A stretch of DNA of 64,000 nt, taken from assembly GCF_009797025.1 (NCBI RefSeq), contig NZ_CP047027.1, positions 4,216,001 through 4,280,000 of the forward strand, given 5' to 3'. Shown in pieces: positions 41,875 to 52,099 of this stretch. Every line of letters begins with the position of its first letter. Positions within the stretch are counted from its first letter, which is position 1. The notes under the pieces are model-generated. The model was not told the DNA's origin. It worked only from the letters and a program-made list of their open reading frames with translations, and searched no databases. The translations under genes were made by a program, and so were the position numbers. The stretch comes from Cellulophaga sp. L1A9 (GTDB lineage Bacteria > Bacteroidota > Bacteroidia > Flavobacteriales > Flavobacteriaceae).

Positions 41875-42706
41875 AGTATTAAAATCTGGTTTTTTCACAA
41901 CGATTCAAGATACTGGTCGTTTTGGTTTTAGAGACAAAGGGGTTCCTGTTTCTGGCGTTATGGATACAGAAACAGTTTATAAATTAAACATGCTCTTAGA
42001 AAATGAAAGCGATGCTGCGGTTTTAGAGATTACGATGACTGGGCCCACTTTAGAATTTGAAAAAGATGCTTACATCAGTTTGGGTGGCGCAGAACTCTCT
42101 GCAACCTTGAATAATGAACCAATAAACAATTATAAAGTACTAAAAGTCAATGCCGGAGATATCTTATCATATGGTCGACTTAAAAAAGGCTTTAGAGCGT
42201 ATTTGGCAATTAAAAAGGGTTTTCAATCCCCCAAAGTTTTAGGAAGTAGATCTTATTACGGGATCATTACACCTAAAGCATTATTAAAAGATAAGTCCGA
42301 AGTAACCTATATAGAAACGAAACGGTTTGACCCTAAAATAACGGGCTTAAAAGTAGATTCTATTTTAGAGGAAGATACCTTACATGTTGCTAAAGGTCCA
42401 GAATTTGAATTGCTAGATGACAAACAATTAGAAAATCTTTTTTCACAGCCATTTACTGTGGCCAATGAAAATAACCGAATGGCATACCAACTCAATGAAA
42501 CAATATCAGGACATGCTATTTCAATGCTTACCTCTGCAACGCTTCCTGGAACCATACAGTTTACTCCTGCAGGAAAACTTATCATCCTTATGAAAGATGG
42601 TCAGACTACAGGAGGCTATCCAAGAATACTTCAACTTACAGATAAAGGAATTTCTATACTAGCACAAAAAAAGGCAGGAGATACATTCTCTTTTAAATTG
42701 ATGTAA
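41867..42706 (+). CDS. pxpC: 5-oxoprolinase subunit C (KipA/AHS2 family)
   Basis: A 279-residue biotin-dependent-carboxyltransferase-like protein of the AHS2 fold. QDTGRFGFRDKGVPVSGVMD (17-36), ITMTGPTLEF, NRMAYQL and the closing GQTTGGYPRILQLTDKGI are family markers. With PxpB it activates 5-oxoproline using ATP. It overlaps pxpB by 8 bp and is the last gene of the operon. Its stop codon directly abuts the stop of the convergent aldehyde dehydrogenase gene (42706/42707), leaving no room for a terminator between them. Confidence 0.92.
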   Translation: MLKVLKSGFFTTIQDTGRFGFRDKGVPVSGVMDTETVYKLNMLLENESDAAVLEITMTGPTLEFEKDAYISLGGAELSATLNNEPINNYKVLKVNAGDILSYGRLKKGFRAYLAIKKGFQSPKVLGSRSYYGIITPKALLKDKSEVTYIETKRFDPKITGLKVDSILEEDTLHVAKGPEFELLDDKQLENLFSQPFTVANENNRMAYQLNETISGHAISMLTSATLPGTIQFTPAGKLIILMKDGQTTGGYPRILQLTDKGISILAQKKAGDTFSFKLM

Positions 42707-44074
42707 TTAGAACAACTTTTTTAATTTTTTGGCAAAATCTAAAGACAACTTATAGGGAGGGTAGCGTAATGGGATATCTAACCAGGTCCCTTTTTTAAGA
42801 ATTGCCTTAGCATGTGAGAATATATCAAAGGAAGTTTTGCCGTGATAGGCACCAATTCCGCTTGCTCCCACACCTCCAAAAGGAAGGTTTTTGTTTGCTA
42901 TATGGATAACGGTATCATTGATTGCACCACCACCAAAACTATAGGTGTTTAAAATAGTATCCTGAAATTTTTTATCGGTACTAAATACATAGGTAGCTAA
43001 AGGCTTCTCGTAATTTGAAAGATAACGATCAATATCAGCTAAGGTTTCATAGGATATAATGGGTAATATAGGTCCAAATATTTCTCCTTCCATGACCTTA
43101 CTGCTCATTTTTGATTCATCCAATAGCGTAGGAGCTAAGTAATTATCTTTGGGGTTATTTTGTCCGCCGTAAAGGATATTCTCGCCATCTAACATCGCCA
43201 TCAAACCATCAAAATGTTTTGCGTTTACCGTACGTGCAAAATCTTTTGAAGATGCTACATCCGGACCATAAAATCCTTTAATGCTTTCAATTAATTCTTG
43301 TATCAGTTTTTCTTTTACCGTCTTATGTACCAAAATATAATCGGTGGCAATGCACGTTTGTCCTGCGTTTAAAAATTTCCCCCAAGCAATTCGCCTTGCT
43401 GCTACTGGTATATTTGCCGTTGCATCTACTATGGAAGGATTTTTACCTCCCAACTCTAAGGTTACAGGTGTTAAGTGTTTTACAGCACTTTTATATACAA
43501 TCTTTCCCACTTTAGAACTTCCTGTAAAGAAAATATAGTCCCATTTTTGAGCGAGTAAATTCTGAGAAACTTCTACACCCCCTTCTACGACGGCAACATA
43601 ATTTACAGGGAATACTTCAGCGATAATTTTAACTATAATTTCTGAGGTGTTAGGGGTAATTTCAGAGGGTTTTATAACTGCTGTATTCCCTGCGGCTAAC
43701 GCACCAATTAATGGAGCAATGGCCAATTGAAACGGATAATTCCAAGGTGCAATTATCAATACGGTGCCATAAGGTTCCTTATAGATATAATCTGAGGAAG
43801 GCCAATTGGCCCATGAAGTACTTTTACGGGTAGGTTTAGCCCATGAATTCAATTTTTTTATAGCCGTATTTAATTCTGCTAAAACAAATTGAGTTTCCGT
43901 AAGTATGGTTTCAAACTTTGGCTTTTTAAAATCTAAAAAGATGGCATCACAAATTTCATCCTCATATTTTTCAATAGCACTCATCAACTTCTTTAAATAC
44001 TCTTTTCTAAAAGAAATGGACTTTGTTTGTTGCGATTTGAAAAAATCTCGTTGATTTTCTAATAATTGTTGCAT
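42707..44074 (-). CDS. Aldehyde dehydrogenase family protein (ALDH3-like)
   Basis: A 455-residue NAD(P)-dependent aldehyde dehydrogenase of the shorter class 3 type. VLIIAPWNYPFQLAIAPLIG (about 110-129), TGSSKVGKIV, LELGGKNPSIVD with the general-base Glu (about 206-217) and FLNAGQTCIATDYI with the catalytic Cys (about 240) are present. The C-terminus ends in a hydrophobic-basic segment typical of membrane-associated fatty aldehyde dehydrogenases. Fatty or aromatic aldehyde oxidation is likely, but the exact substrate is unknown. It converges on pxpC and is divergent from the ilv leader. Confidence 0.92.
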   Translation of the reverse strand: MQQLLENQRDFFKSQQTKSISFRKEYLKKLMSAIEKYEDEICDAIFLDFKKPKFETILTETQFVLAELNTAIKKLNSWAKPTRKSTSWANWPSSDYIYKEPYGTVLIIAPWNYPFQLAIAPLIGALAAGNTAVIKPSEITPNTSEIIVKIIAEVFPVNYVAVVEGGVEVSQNLLAQKWDYIFFTGSSKVGKIVYKSAVKHLTPVTLELGGKNPSIVDATANIPVAARRIAWGKFLNAGQTCIATDYILVHKTVKEKLIQELIESIKGFYGPDVASSKDFARTVNAKHFDGLMAMLDGENILYGGQNNPKDNYLAPTLLDESKMSSKVMEGEIFGPILPIISYETLADIDRYLSNYEKPLATYVFSTDKKFQDTILNTYSFGGGAINDTVIHIANKNLPFGGVGASGIGAYHGKTSFDIFSHAKAILKKGTWLDIPLRYPPYKLSLDFAKKLKKLF

Positions 44075-44132
44075 TTATCAAAATTACGGATTTCTAAGGC
44101 TGTTTATCTCTAATTTTATTTACATTTACTTT

Positions 44133-44186
44133 ATGTTAGAACTAAAAAACAATATTTACGTCATTATTATTCTCCTAAAAGAATGA
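44133..44186 (+). CDS. ilv leader peptide (attenuator peptide)
   Basis: A 17-residue open frame, MLELKNNIYVIIILLKE, with an uninterrupted run Val-Ile-Ile-Ile-Leu-Leu encoded by GTC ATT ATT ATT CTC CTA. Ten of its 17 residues are branched-chain or Met. It ends with TGA at 44184-44186, 21 nt before the terminator hairpin, and lies about 280 bp upstream of ilvD. This is the classical layout of multivalent attenuation for ilv operons: shortage of Ile, Val or Leu stalls the ribosome in the run and prevents termination. A 6-base segment after the stop (TATAGA, 44187-44192) can pair with TCTATA (44218-44223) inside the terminator's 5' part as a possible antiterminator. No direct expression evidence. 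Confidence 0.75.
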   Translation: MLELKNNIYVIIILLKE

Positions 44187-44207
44187 TATAGACTTTTGTT
44201 GTTTAAG

Positions 44208-44245
44208 AAAGCCTGTATCTATACGTAAAGATACAGGCTTTTTTT
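44208..44245 (+). terminator. Attenuator terminator of the ilv operon
   Basis: AAAGCCTGTATCT (44208-44220) and AGATACAGGCTTT (44229-44241) form a 13-bp stem with a short loop, followed by TTTT then A. No complete gene precedes it on the + strand apart from the Ile/Val/Leu-rich leader peptide, so it most likely regulates read-through into ilvD. Confidence 0.88.
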
Positions 44246-44468
44246 ATGGAAAATACCGAAAAAATTAGCCTTTAAAAATAACTTTATTGTATTGAATATG
44301 GGAGAAAATACTGTCATAATAAATTGATTATCAATGTTTTAAATATATAATGCTAAAATTGACTTTGAACCAATAAGATTTGTTAAAAAACTAAGGAATT
44401 ATAAACATTTATCTTTGATTTAATAGCGCATACACACAAGGAATAAAAATATACAAGCATATCGTTGA

Positions 44469-46145
44469 ATGGAATTAAATAAATATAGTAAAAACGTAAC
44501 TCAAGACCCTACACAACCAGCAGCACAAGCAATGTTGTATGGTATAGGTTTTAAAGATGAAGATTTTGAAAAGCCAATTATTGGTGTCGCAAGTACAGGT
44601 TACGAGGGAAATCCTTGTAATATGCATTTGAATGATTTGGCCAAATTGGTAAAAGAGGGTGTTAATTCAAAAGCATCTGTTGGTTTAATTTTTAATACCA
44701 TTGGTGTTAGTGATGGCATTTCCATGGGAACTCCTGGAATGCGTTTTTCATTACCCTCTAGAGATATTATTGCCGATTCTATGGAAACGGTAGTGCAAGG
44801 AATGTCATATGATGGTTTGGTTACTGTAGTAGGCTGTGATAAAAACATGCCTGGTGCATTAATGGCTATGATTCGTCTTAATCGTCCCTCTATTTTAGTG
44901 TATGGAGGTACCATTGCTTCTGGTTGCTATCAAGAGAAAAAATTAGATATCGTTTCTGCTTTTGAAGCCTGGGGAGAAAAAGTAGCAGGTACCATGAAAG
45001 AAGAAGATTTTCAGTGTATCATAAAAAAAGCAATTCCTGGTGCAGGTGCTTGTGGCGGAATGTATACGGCAAACACGATGGCTTCTGCAATTGAAGCTTT
45101 AGGAATGTCTTTACCATATAACTCATCAAATCCAGCAGTGGGTAATGATAAAAAAGAGGAATGTATTGAAGCAGGTAAAAAGATGTTTTACCTTTTAGAG
45201 CATGATATTAAACCTCTAGATATTGTTACTAGAAAATCTATAGAAAATGCTATTCGTCTTGTAATTATTATGGGCGGTTCTACAAATGCAGTACTTCACT
45301 TTTTAGCGATTGCAAGGGCTGCGGATATCGATTTTACCTTACAAGATTTTCAACATATTAGTGATACTACGCCATTTATTGCGGATTTAAAACCTAGTGG
45401 AAAATATTTAATGGAAGATGTACACCGCATTGGTGGTATTCCTGCAGTATTAAAGTATTTGTTAAAAAACGGATTACTACATGGAGATTGTTTGACTGTG
45501 ACAGGAAAAACATTAGCAGAGAATTTAGAGCATGTTCCTAATTTACAAGAAGGTCAAGATGTCATTCGCTCTTTAGATAATCCTATTAAAGCAACAGGGC
45601 ATTTACGTATGCTTTATGGAAACCTTGCTGAAAATGGTTCTGTAGCAAAAATTACAGGAAAAGAAGGCTTACTGTTCAAAGGAACAGCTAAAGTTTTTGA
45701 TAGTGAATATGCGGCAAATGATGGGATCAGTGCTGGTCAAGTTAAAAAAGGTGATGTTGTGGTCATTCGTTATGAAGGTCCTAAAGGTGGTCCTGGAATG
45801 CCAGAAATGCTAAAACCTACAGCCGCAATTATGGGTGCTGGTTTAGGAAAAGAAGTGGCCTTGATTACCGATGGTCGTTTTTCAGGGGGTACACATGGTT
45901 TTGTGGTAGGTCATATTTCGCCAGAAGCACAAGAAGGTGGTACTATTGCCTTAGTAAAAGATGGTGATATTATTACCATTGATGCAGAAACAAATGCTAT
46001 AAATGTAGAAGTTTCTGATGAAGAACTAGCAAAGCGTAAGGAATCGTGGGTTGCTCCAGCCTTGAAGTTCAAAAAAGGGGTTTTATACAAATATGCACGT
46101 TCCGTATCCTCTGCAGCACAAGGGTGTGTTACGGATGAATTTTAA
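44469..46145 (+). CDS. ilvD: Dihydroxy-acid dehydratase
   Basis: A 558-residue Fe-S dehydratase for the third common step of valine and isoleucine synthesis. The cluster cysteines are visible in [11 protein letters not shown] (about 48-58), [15 protein letters not shown] (about 119-133) and [17 protein letters not shown] (about 194-210). The C-terminal GGPGMPEML and [15 protein letters not shown] motifs are intact. It is the first gene of the ilv operon, about 220 nt downstream of the attenuator terminator. Most of that interval is AT-rich and gene-free. Confidence 0.97.
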   Translation: MELNKYSKNVTQDPTQPAAQAMLYGIGFKDEDFEKPIIGVASTGYEGNPCNMHLNDLAKLVKEGVNSKASVGLIFNTIGVSDGISMGTPGMRFSLPSRDIIADSMETVVQGMSYDGLVTVVGCDKNMPGALMAMIRLNRPSILVYGGTIASGCYQEKKLDIVSAFEAWGEKVAGTMKEEDFQCIIKKAIPGAGACGGMYTANTMASAIEALGMSLPYNSSNPAVGNDKKEECIEAGKKMFYLLEHDIKPLDIVTRKSIENAIRLVIIMGGSTNAVLHFLAIARAADIDFTLQDFQHISDTTPFIADLKPSGKYLMEDVHRIGGIPAVLKYLLKNGLLHGDCLTVTGKTLAENLEHVPNLQEGQDVIRSLDNPIKATGHLRMLYGNLAENGSVAKITGKEGLLFKGTAKVFDSEYAANDGISAGQVKKGDVVVIRYEGPKGGPGMPEMLKPTAAIMGAGLGKEVALITDGRFSGGTHGFVVGHISPEAQEGGTIALVKDGDIITIDAETNAINVEVSDEELAKRKESWVAPALKFKKGVLYKYARSVSSAAQGCVTDEF

Positions 46146-46194
46146 AAAGCTATTTATTATTTCCTGTGAAAAGGAAATCTAGAAAGTAAAGCGT

Positions 46195-47934
46195 ATGAAT
46201 ACAGAGACAATAAGAGAAAAATCAAAATCGACGAATATGAAGACTGCTATAAAAATTAGTGGTGCCGAAGCAATAATACAATGTTTATTGGCTGAGGGAG
46301 TCGATTTAATTTATGGTTACCCTGGTGGTGCCATAATGCCTGTTTATGATGAATTGTATAAATTTCAGGATAGACTAACACATATATTAACGCGTCACGA
46401 GCAAGGTGCTACGCATGCTGCTCAAGGCTATGCAAGAGTTTCTGGCAAAGTAGGTGTTGCTTTGGCTACCTCTGGTCCTGGAGCAACTAATCTTGTGACT
46501 GGGTTAGCAGATGCGCAAATAGATTCTACACCATTGGTCTGTATAACAGGCCAAGTAATTAGTCAATTATTAGGTTCAGATGCTTTTCAAGAAACTGATA
46601 TTGTAGGGATATCTACACCTGTTACAAAATGGAATTATCAAATAACAAAAGCTTCTGAAATCCCAGAAATATTGGCAAAGGCATTTTACATAGCAAAATC
46701 TGGTCGTCCAGGTCCTGTCTTAATTGACATTACTAAAGATGCTCAATTTGAAATGTTTGATTTTTTATATGAAAAATGCACAGGTGTCCGCAGTTATAAC
46801 CCTGTACCTAAGCCAAATATAAATGCCATTACACAAGCGGCTAAATTAATTAACGAAGCAAAAAAACCTATGATCGTTTTTGGTCAGGGTGTTATTTTAG
46901 GTCAGGCAGAAGGCGAATTAAAGCAATTGGTAGAAAAAGCAGGTATTCCTGCTGCTTGGACCATTTTAGGGCTTTCTGCGATGGATACAGATCATCCTTT
47001 AAATGTAGGAATGGTAGGTATGCATGGGAACTATGCGCCTAATGTTTTGACCAATGAATGCGATTTATTAATTGCTATTGGAATGCGTTTTGATGATCGT
47101 GTTACGGGTAATTTACAAACCTATGCGAAACAAGCAAAGGTCATTCATTTTGAAATTGACCCAGCAGAGATTAATAAAAATGTGATATCAGAAGTTGCCG
47201 TTTTAGGAAACTCTAAAGAAACACTACAATTATTACTTCCAATGATTGCTAAAAACAGTCATGAAGCTTGGCATAATGAATTTAAGAAAAGATACGAAAT
47301 TGAATACAACGAAGTAATCAAACATGATATTAAACCAACGAAAGATGGTTTAACCATGGGTGAAGTTATTGAAGAGATTAATATCGCTTCAAATAATAGT
47401 GCTATTATCGTTACAGACGTTGGGCAACATCAAATGATTGCCTGTAGGTATGCAAAGTTTAACCAATCTAAAAGTAATGTTACTTCTGGTGGTTTAGGAA
47501 CCATGGGCTTCGCTTTACCAGCGGCTATTGGTGCTAAGCAAGGCGCTATGGATCGTGAGGTTGTGGCAATTATTGGTGATGGTGGCTTTCAAATGACCAT
47601 ACAAGAACTAGGCGTTATTTTTCAACATAAAATTCCGGTAAAGATTGTGGTCTTAAATAATGACCATCTAGGAATGGTACGCCAATGGCAAGAATTGTTC
47701 TTTGAAAAAAGATATGCATCTACAGTTATGGTTAATCCTGATTTTGTAAAAATAGCTGAAGGGTATAGTATTGCATCAAAACGTGTGAGTGAAAGAAAAG
47801 ATTTAAAAGCAACTATTCATGAAATGATTGCTTCTAAAGAACCTTATTTCTTAGAAGTAAAAGTTGAAAAAGAGGGTAATGTATTTCCAATGATTCCTAC
47901 AGGAGCATCGGTTTCAGATATCAGATTAAAATAA
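46195..47934 (+). CDS. ilvB: Acetolactate synthase, large (catalytic) subunit
   Basis: A 579-residue thiamine-diphosphate enzyme making acetolactate and acetohydroxybutyrate. Visible motifs are GYPGGAIMPVYDEL (about 41-54), the catalytic Glu in RHEQGATHAAQGYAR (about 66-80), GPGATNLVTGLADA, SDAFQETD and the cofactor/Mg motif GDGGFQMTIQELGV with NNDHLGMVRQW. The first 14 residues before an internal Met at 46237 are unlike the family, so translation may really begin there. It follows ilvD by 49 bp. The regulatory subunit ilvN is not adjacent: a methyltransferase gene comes between. Confidence 0.96.
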   Translation: MNTETIREKSKSTNMKTAIKISGAEAIIQCLLAEGVDLIYGYPGGAIMPVYDELYKFQDRLTHILTRHEQGATHAAQGYARVSGKVGVALATSGPGATNLVTGLADAQIDSTPLVCITGQVISQLLGSDAFQETDIVGISTPVTKWNYQITKASEIPEILAKAFYIAKSGRPGPVLIDITKDAQFEMFDFLYEKCTGVRSYNPVPKPNINAITQAAKLINEAKKPMIVFGQGVILGQAEGELKQLVEKAGIPAAWTILGLSAMDTDHPLNVGMVGMHGNYAPNVLTNECDLLIAIGMRFDDRVTGNLQTYAKQAKVIHFEIDPAEINKNVISEVAVLGNSKETLQLLLPMIAKNSHEAWHNEFKKRYEIEYNEVIKHDIKPTKDGLTMGEVIEEINIASNNSAIIVTDVGQHQMIACRYAKFNQSKSNVTSGGLGTMGFALPAAIGAKQGAMDREVVAIIGDGGFQMTIQELGVIFQHKIPVKIVVLNNDHLGMVRQWQELFFEKRYASTVMVNPDFVKIAEGYSIASKRVSERKDLKATIHEMIASKEPYFLEVKVEKEGNVFPMIPTGASVSDIRLK

Positions 47935-47935
47935 A

Positions 47936-48517
47936 ATGGTAGATATAATATCCAAGAACAAGCCTAAAATTCATTCTAAAATAGAAGCCAAATCTAAGGC
48001 TATCGGGTTTACGATGCCTTCAGATTTATATATAGGGAGTTTACTTAAGACCTTAATCGCTTCTAAACCCAAAGCTCATATTTTAGAATTGGGTACTGGG
48101 ATAGGATTATCACTATCATGGATGATTGATGGAATGGATGCTGATTCACGTTTAATATCGGTTGATAATGACCCTGAATTAATTAAAATTTCTACGGAGT
48201 TTTTTGGTACGGATAAAAGAGTGCAACTCATCTGTGAAGACGGAACGGTATGGCTTAAGAACTATAAGGGAGAAAAATTCGATGTAATTTTTGCAGATGC
48301 TTGGCCAGGAAAATACAGTGAAATAGAAGAAGTTTTAAATCTTGTGAAAGTGGGCGGGTTTTATATTATTGACGACATGGCAAAACAAGAAAATTGGCCA
48401 GAAGGGCATGAAAAGCATGTCACTGATTTGGTGTGTTACTTAGATGCTAGAGAAGACTTTAAATTAACAAAATTAAATTGGTCTACCGGATTAATAATCG
48501 CCGTTAGAAGTAACTAA
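47936..48517 (+). CDS. Class I SAM-dependent O-methyltransferase-like protein inside the ilv operon
   Basis: A 193-residue Rossmann-fold methyltransferase. Motif I is HILELGTGIGLSLSW (about 43-57), motif II LISVDNDPEL (about 69-78), and FDVIFADAWPGKY with GGFYIIDDM follow as in the caffeoyl-CoA/catechol O-methyltransferase group. It starts 1 nt after the ilvB stop and precedes ilvN by 47 bp, so it is certainly co-transcribed. I know of no methylation step in branched-chain amino-acid synthesis. Its target is unknown, and small-molecule methylation seems likelier than tRNA or protein methylation. Confidence 0.82.
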   Translation: MVDIISKNKPKIHSKIEAKSKAIGFTMPSDLYIGSLLKTLIASKPKAHILELGTGIGLSLSWMIDGMDADSRLISVDNDPELIKISTEFFGTDKRVQLICEDGTVWLKNYKGEKFDVIFADAWPGKYSEIEEVLNLVKVGGFYIIDDMAKQENWPEGHEKHVTDLVCYLDAREDFKLTKLNWSTGLIIAVRSN

Positions 48518-48564
48518 TATATTAATATCCCTTTTAAAATTAAATAGGGAATTAGGGTAAAAGG

Positions 48565-49095
48565 ATGGAAAAAAAGTGGTTTACAATATCAATTTATTCT
48601 GAAAATAACATCGGGTTATTAAACAGAATTTCAGGAATTTTCTTAAAGCGACATATTAATATTGAGAGCTTAAACGTCTCTAAATCAGAGATTGAGAGCG
48701 TATCAAAATTTACAGTGGTTGTCTTTACTGAAGATGAAGTTGCACGTAAAATTGTAGGGCAAATTGAAAAACAAATAGAAGTTATAAAAGCATTTTATCA
48801 TTTAGATGATGATACCATATATCAAGAATCTGTAATCTTTAAAATAGCCTCTAACCTTTTATTTGATGAACGTCAAATACAGAATATTATAAAGGATTGT
48901 AACGCAACAATCGTCACCGTATCTAGAGATTTCTTTGTTCTTGCAAAAACAGGAAGAAAGCATGAAGTAGATGATATGTACGAACAATTAAAACCTTTCG
49001 GAATTATGCAATTTGTACGTTCAGGAAGAATAGCAGTGACTAAAGCAGAGATGCCTATTTCTGCTATGATAGCAAAATTTAAGAAACAAGAATAA
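48565..49095 (+). CDS. ilvN: Acetolactate synthase, small (regulatory) subunit
   Basis: A 176-residue regulatory subunit. The N-terminal ACT domain (about 3-75) reads [20 protein letters not shown] and then [20 protein letters not shown], the valine-binding fold that gives end-product inhibition. The C-terminal half (about 80-170) is the activating domain with a typical [15 protein letters not shown] segment. It is separated from ilvB by the methyltransferase gene and from ilvC by 28 bp. Confidence 0.94.
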   Translation: MEKKWFTISIYSENNIGLLNRISGIFLKRHINIESLNVSKSEIESVSKFTVVVFTEDEVARKIVGQIEKQIEVIKAFYHLDDDTIYQESVIFKIASNLLFDERQIQNIIKDCNATIVTVSRDFFVLAKTGRKHEVDDMYEQLKPFGIMQFVRSGRIAVTKAEMPISAMIAKFKKQE

Positions 49096-49123
49096 ATCAA
49101 TTTTAAATAAACGAGTTTATAAA

Positions 49124-50599
49124 ATGGCAAATTATTTCAATACACTATCACTGAGAGAACAATTGACCCAATTAGGGAAATGTAGATTCATGGATACAAG
49201 TGAATTTTCTGATGGTGTAGACGCTTTAAAAGGGAAAAAAATAGTAATTGTAGGTTGTGGAGCACAAGGTTTAAATCAAGGTTTAAACATGCGTGATTCT
49301 GGTTTAGATATTTCTTATGCTTTACGTGATGCTGCAATAAAAGAACAAAGACAGTCTTATAAAAATGCTAAAGAAAACGGATTTACAGTTGGTACGTACC
49401 AAGAATTGATTCCAATAGCAGATTTAGTTATTAATTTAACGCCTGATAAACAACATACTAATGTGGTAGAAACGGTAATGCCTTTAATGAAAAAAGGAGC
49501 TACGTTATCTTACTCACATGGTTTTAATATTGTTGAAGAAGGCATGCAGGTTCGTAAAGATTTAACGGTAATTATGGTTGCCCCTAAATCTCCAGGATCT
49601 GAAGTTCGTGAAGAGTATAAAAGAGGTTTTGGTGTGCCAACATTAATCGCGGTGCACCCAGAAAATGATCCAGAAGGAAAAGGTTTAGCAGAAGCAAAAG
49701 CTTATGCTGTAGCGACAGGTGGTGATAAAGCGGGTGTTTTAGAGTCTTCATTTGTTGCTGAAGTAAAATCAGATTTAATGGGAGAACAAACTATTCTTTG
49801 TGGTTTGCTACAAACAGGATCTATTTTATGTTTTGACAAAATGATTGATAAAGGAATGGATGCCGGTTATGCTTCTAGACTTATTCAATACGGTTGGGAA
49901 ACAGTTACAGAAGGTCTTAAATATGGTGGAATTACCCATATGATGGATCGTTTGTCTAATCCAGCAAAAATTAAAGCTTTTGAACTTTCAGAAGAATTAA
50001 AAGAAATTATGCGTCCCTTGTTTCAAAAACATATGGATGATATTATCGAAGGTGAATTTTCTAAAACGATGATGGAAGACTGGGCTAATGATGATAAAAA
50101 CCTATTAACATGGAGAGCAGAAACAGGAGAAACTGCTTTTGAAAAAACACCAGCAGGTAGCGATAAAATTTCTGAACAAGAATTTTACGACCATGGTGTG
50201 TTAATGGTAGCTATGGTTAGAGCAGGAGTAGAGCTTGCTTTTGAAGCGATGACAGATTCTGGAATTATAGCAGAATCTGCTTACTACGAGTCATTACATG
50301 AAACGCCGTTAATTGCGAACACTATTGCGCGTAAAAAATTATTCGAAATGAATCGTGTAATTTCTGATACAGCAGAATATGGTTGTTATTTATTTGATCA
50401 TGCTTGTAAACCTTTATTGAAAGACTTTATGTCTAAAATTGATACTGATGTTATCGGTAAAAAATTCGGAGAAGGAAAAGGCAATGGTGTAGATAATGCT
50501 AAATTAATTGAAGTGAATAAAGCGTTAAGAGAGCATCCAGTAGAAATTGTTGGAGCGAGATTAAGAGCTTCAATGACAGCAATGAAGCCAATCGTATAA
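49124..50599 (+). CDS. ilvC: Ketol-acid reductoisomerase (NADP+), class II long form
   Basis: A 491-residue enzyme for the second common step of valine and isoleucine synthesis. Its length marks it as the class II form (about 490 residues, duplicated knotted domain) as in E. coli, rather than the 330-residue class I. The N-terminal Rossmann fold reads [20 protein letters not shown] (about 40-59), followed by [20 protein letters not shown] (about 150-169) and the Mg-binding Asp/Glu residues in [15 protein letters not shown]. It is the last gene before the terminator at 50620-50655. Confidence 0.96.
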   Translation: MANYFNTLSLREQLTQLGKCRFMDTSEFSDGVDALKGKKIVIVGCGAQGLNQGLNMRDSGLDISYALRDAAIKEQRQSYKNAKENGFTVGTYQELIPIADLVINLTPDKQHTNVVETVMPLMKKGATLSYSHGFNIVEEGMQVRKDLTVIMVAPKSPGSEVREEYKRGFGVPTLIAVHPENDPEGKGLAEAKAYAVATGGDKAGVLESSFVAEVKSDLMGEQTILCGLLQTGSILCFDKMIDKGMDAGYASRLIQYGWETVTEGLKYGGITHMMDRLSNPAKIKAFELSEELKEIMRPLFQKHMDDIIEGEFSKTMMEDWANDDKNLLTWRAETGETAFEKTPAGSDKISEQEFYDHGVLMVAMVRAGVELAFEAMTDSGIIAESAYYESLHETPLIANTIARKKLFEMNRVISDTAEYGCYLFDHACKPLLKDFMSKIDTDVIGKKFGEGKGNGVDNAKLIEVNKALREHPVEIVGARLRASMTAMKPIV

Positions 50600-50619
50600 T
50601 CTTCTATACATTTAATAAC

Positions 50620-50655
50620 AAACCTGTCAAGTTTTTTAAACCTGACAGGTTTTTT
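50620..50655 (+). terminator. Terminator between ilvC and ilvA
   Basis: AAACCTGTCA (50620-50629) and TGACAGGTTT (50643-50652) enclose a short T/A loop and are followed by T residues and ACTTTTATACC. The ilvA ATG lies only about 11 nt beyond, so ilvA must rely on read-through or on a promoter inside or before the hairpin. Confidence 0.85.
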
Positions 50656-50666
50656 ACTTTTATACC

Positions 50667-51920
50667 ATGAAATACTTCCCGAAAATAGAAGATATATATA
50701 CTGCGGCTACCACTATAAAACAAGTAGTAGCAGAAAATACTCCGTTACAAGAAAGCATCCGATATTCTAAACAATACGATGCGAATATTCTTTTAAAACG
50801 AGAAGATTTGCACCGTGTGCGATCGTACAAAATTAGAGGTGCATTTAATAAAATTTATAGTCTAAGCGCTGAAGAAAGAAAAAAAGGCGTTGTCTGTGCT
50901 AGCGCTGGTAACCATGCACAAGGGGTAGCTTTTGCGTGTAACCATCTCAAGATAAAAGGGACTATTTATATGCCTTCTGTAACTCCGCAGCAAAAAATTG
51001 AGCAAACACAGCTTTTCGGTGGAGAATGGGTTACGATCGTTTTGAAAGGAGATACTTTTGACGACTCTTATAAAGCTTCTATGAAATTCTGTAACGAGAA
51101 TGATAAGGTTTTTGTCCATCCTTTTGATGATCCTAAAACGATAGAAGGTCAGGCAACCGTTGGTCTCGAAATTATTCAACAAACGACCGCCACTATAGAT
51201 TATGTTTTTGTAGCTATCGGTGGTGGTGGATTGGCTGCTGGCCTTTGTAGTGTATTTCATCAATTGTCGCCCAATACTAAAATTATAGGTGTGGAACCAG
51301 AAGGCGCTGCATCCATGAAAACATCTATAGAAAATGGCGTAAATACGGAGTTAGAACATATCGATAAATTTGTAGATGGTGCTGCTGTGCAGAAAGTGGG
51401 CGATTTGACCTTCGAAATCTGTAAAAAACATTTACATGATGTCATTACTGTTCCAGAAGGTAAAGTATGTCAAACTATTTTAGACCTGTACAATCGTGAT
51501 GCTATTGTTGTAGAACCTGCAGGGGCATTAACCTTATCTGTTTTAGATCTTTACAGTACCGAAATAAAAGGTAAAAATGTAGTCTGCATTGTTAGCGGGA
51601 GCAATAACGATATTACTAGAACAGCAGAAATTAAAGAACGCGCTTTACTTTACCGAAATTTAAAACACTATTTTATTGTTCGTTTTCCCCAACGCCCCGG
51701 AGCATTAAAGGAGTTTGTTGTTGATATCCTAGGTCCTACTGATGATATTACTCATTTTGAATACTCTAAAAAATCCAGTAAAGAAAATGCACCTGCTGTA
51801 GTGGGTATAGAGCTTAAAAGTGCCGATAATTTACAACCCTTAATTGAACGGATGAAAGCCAATAATTTCTTCGGAGACTACTTAAATGATAAGCCAGATT
51901 TGTTTCAATATCTAGTGTAA
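50667..51920 (+). CDS. ilvA: Threonine dehydratase (threonine ammonia-lyase), biosynthetic type
   Basis: A 417-residue PLP enzyme that deaminates threonine to 2-oxobutyrate, the entry to isoleucine. The Schiff-base Lys55 is in VRSYKIRGAF, CASAGNHAQGVAFAC (about 76-90) binds substrate, and AIGGGGLAAGL the phosphate. The C-terminal region (about 330-417) has one ACT-like regulatory domain (HYFIVRFPQRPGALKEFVVD), the compact form rather than the 514-residue enterobacterial one. It follows the ilvC terminator by about 11 nt. Confidence 0.95.
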   Translation: MKYFPKIEDIYTAATTIKQVVAENTPLQESIRYSKQYDANILLKREDLHRVRSYKIRGAFNKIYSLSAEERKKGVVCASAGNHAQGVAFACNHLKIKGTIYMPSVTPQQKIEQTQLFGGEWVTIVLKGDTFDDSYKASMKFCNENDKVFVHPFDDPKTIEGQATVGLEIIQQTTATIDYVFVAIGGGGLAAGLCSVFHQLSPNTKIIGVEPEGAASMKTSIENGVNTELEHIDKFVDGAAVQKVGDLTFEICKKHLHDVITVPEGKVCQTILDLYNRDAIVVEPAGALTLSVLDLYSTEIKGKNVVCIVSGSNNDITRTAEIKERALLYRNLKHYFIVRFPQRPGALKEFVVDILGPTDDITHFEYSKKSSKENAPAVVGIELKSADNLQPLIERMKANNFFGDYLNDKPDLFQYLV

Positions 51921-52099
51921 GACAAAGGAATAAAGTCATATCATGCGCTAGATCTTTTTAGGTGTTTCCTTTCGAAAACGTTTGATATCTATCATATTAC
52001 ATTTTTATGTTATGATTATGCTATTCTTCGCATTTATACCTGCAATTAATTGAGTTTTTAGCGACTTATTAAGTAACTTTATATCTAAGTACGAATAAA

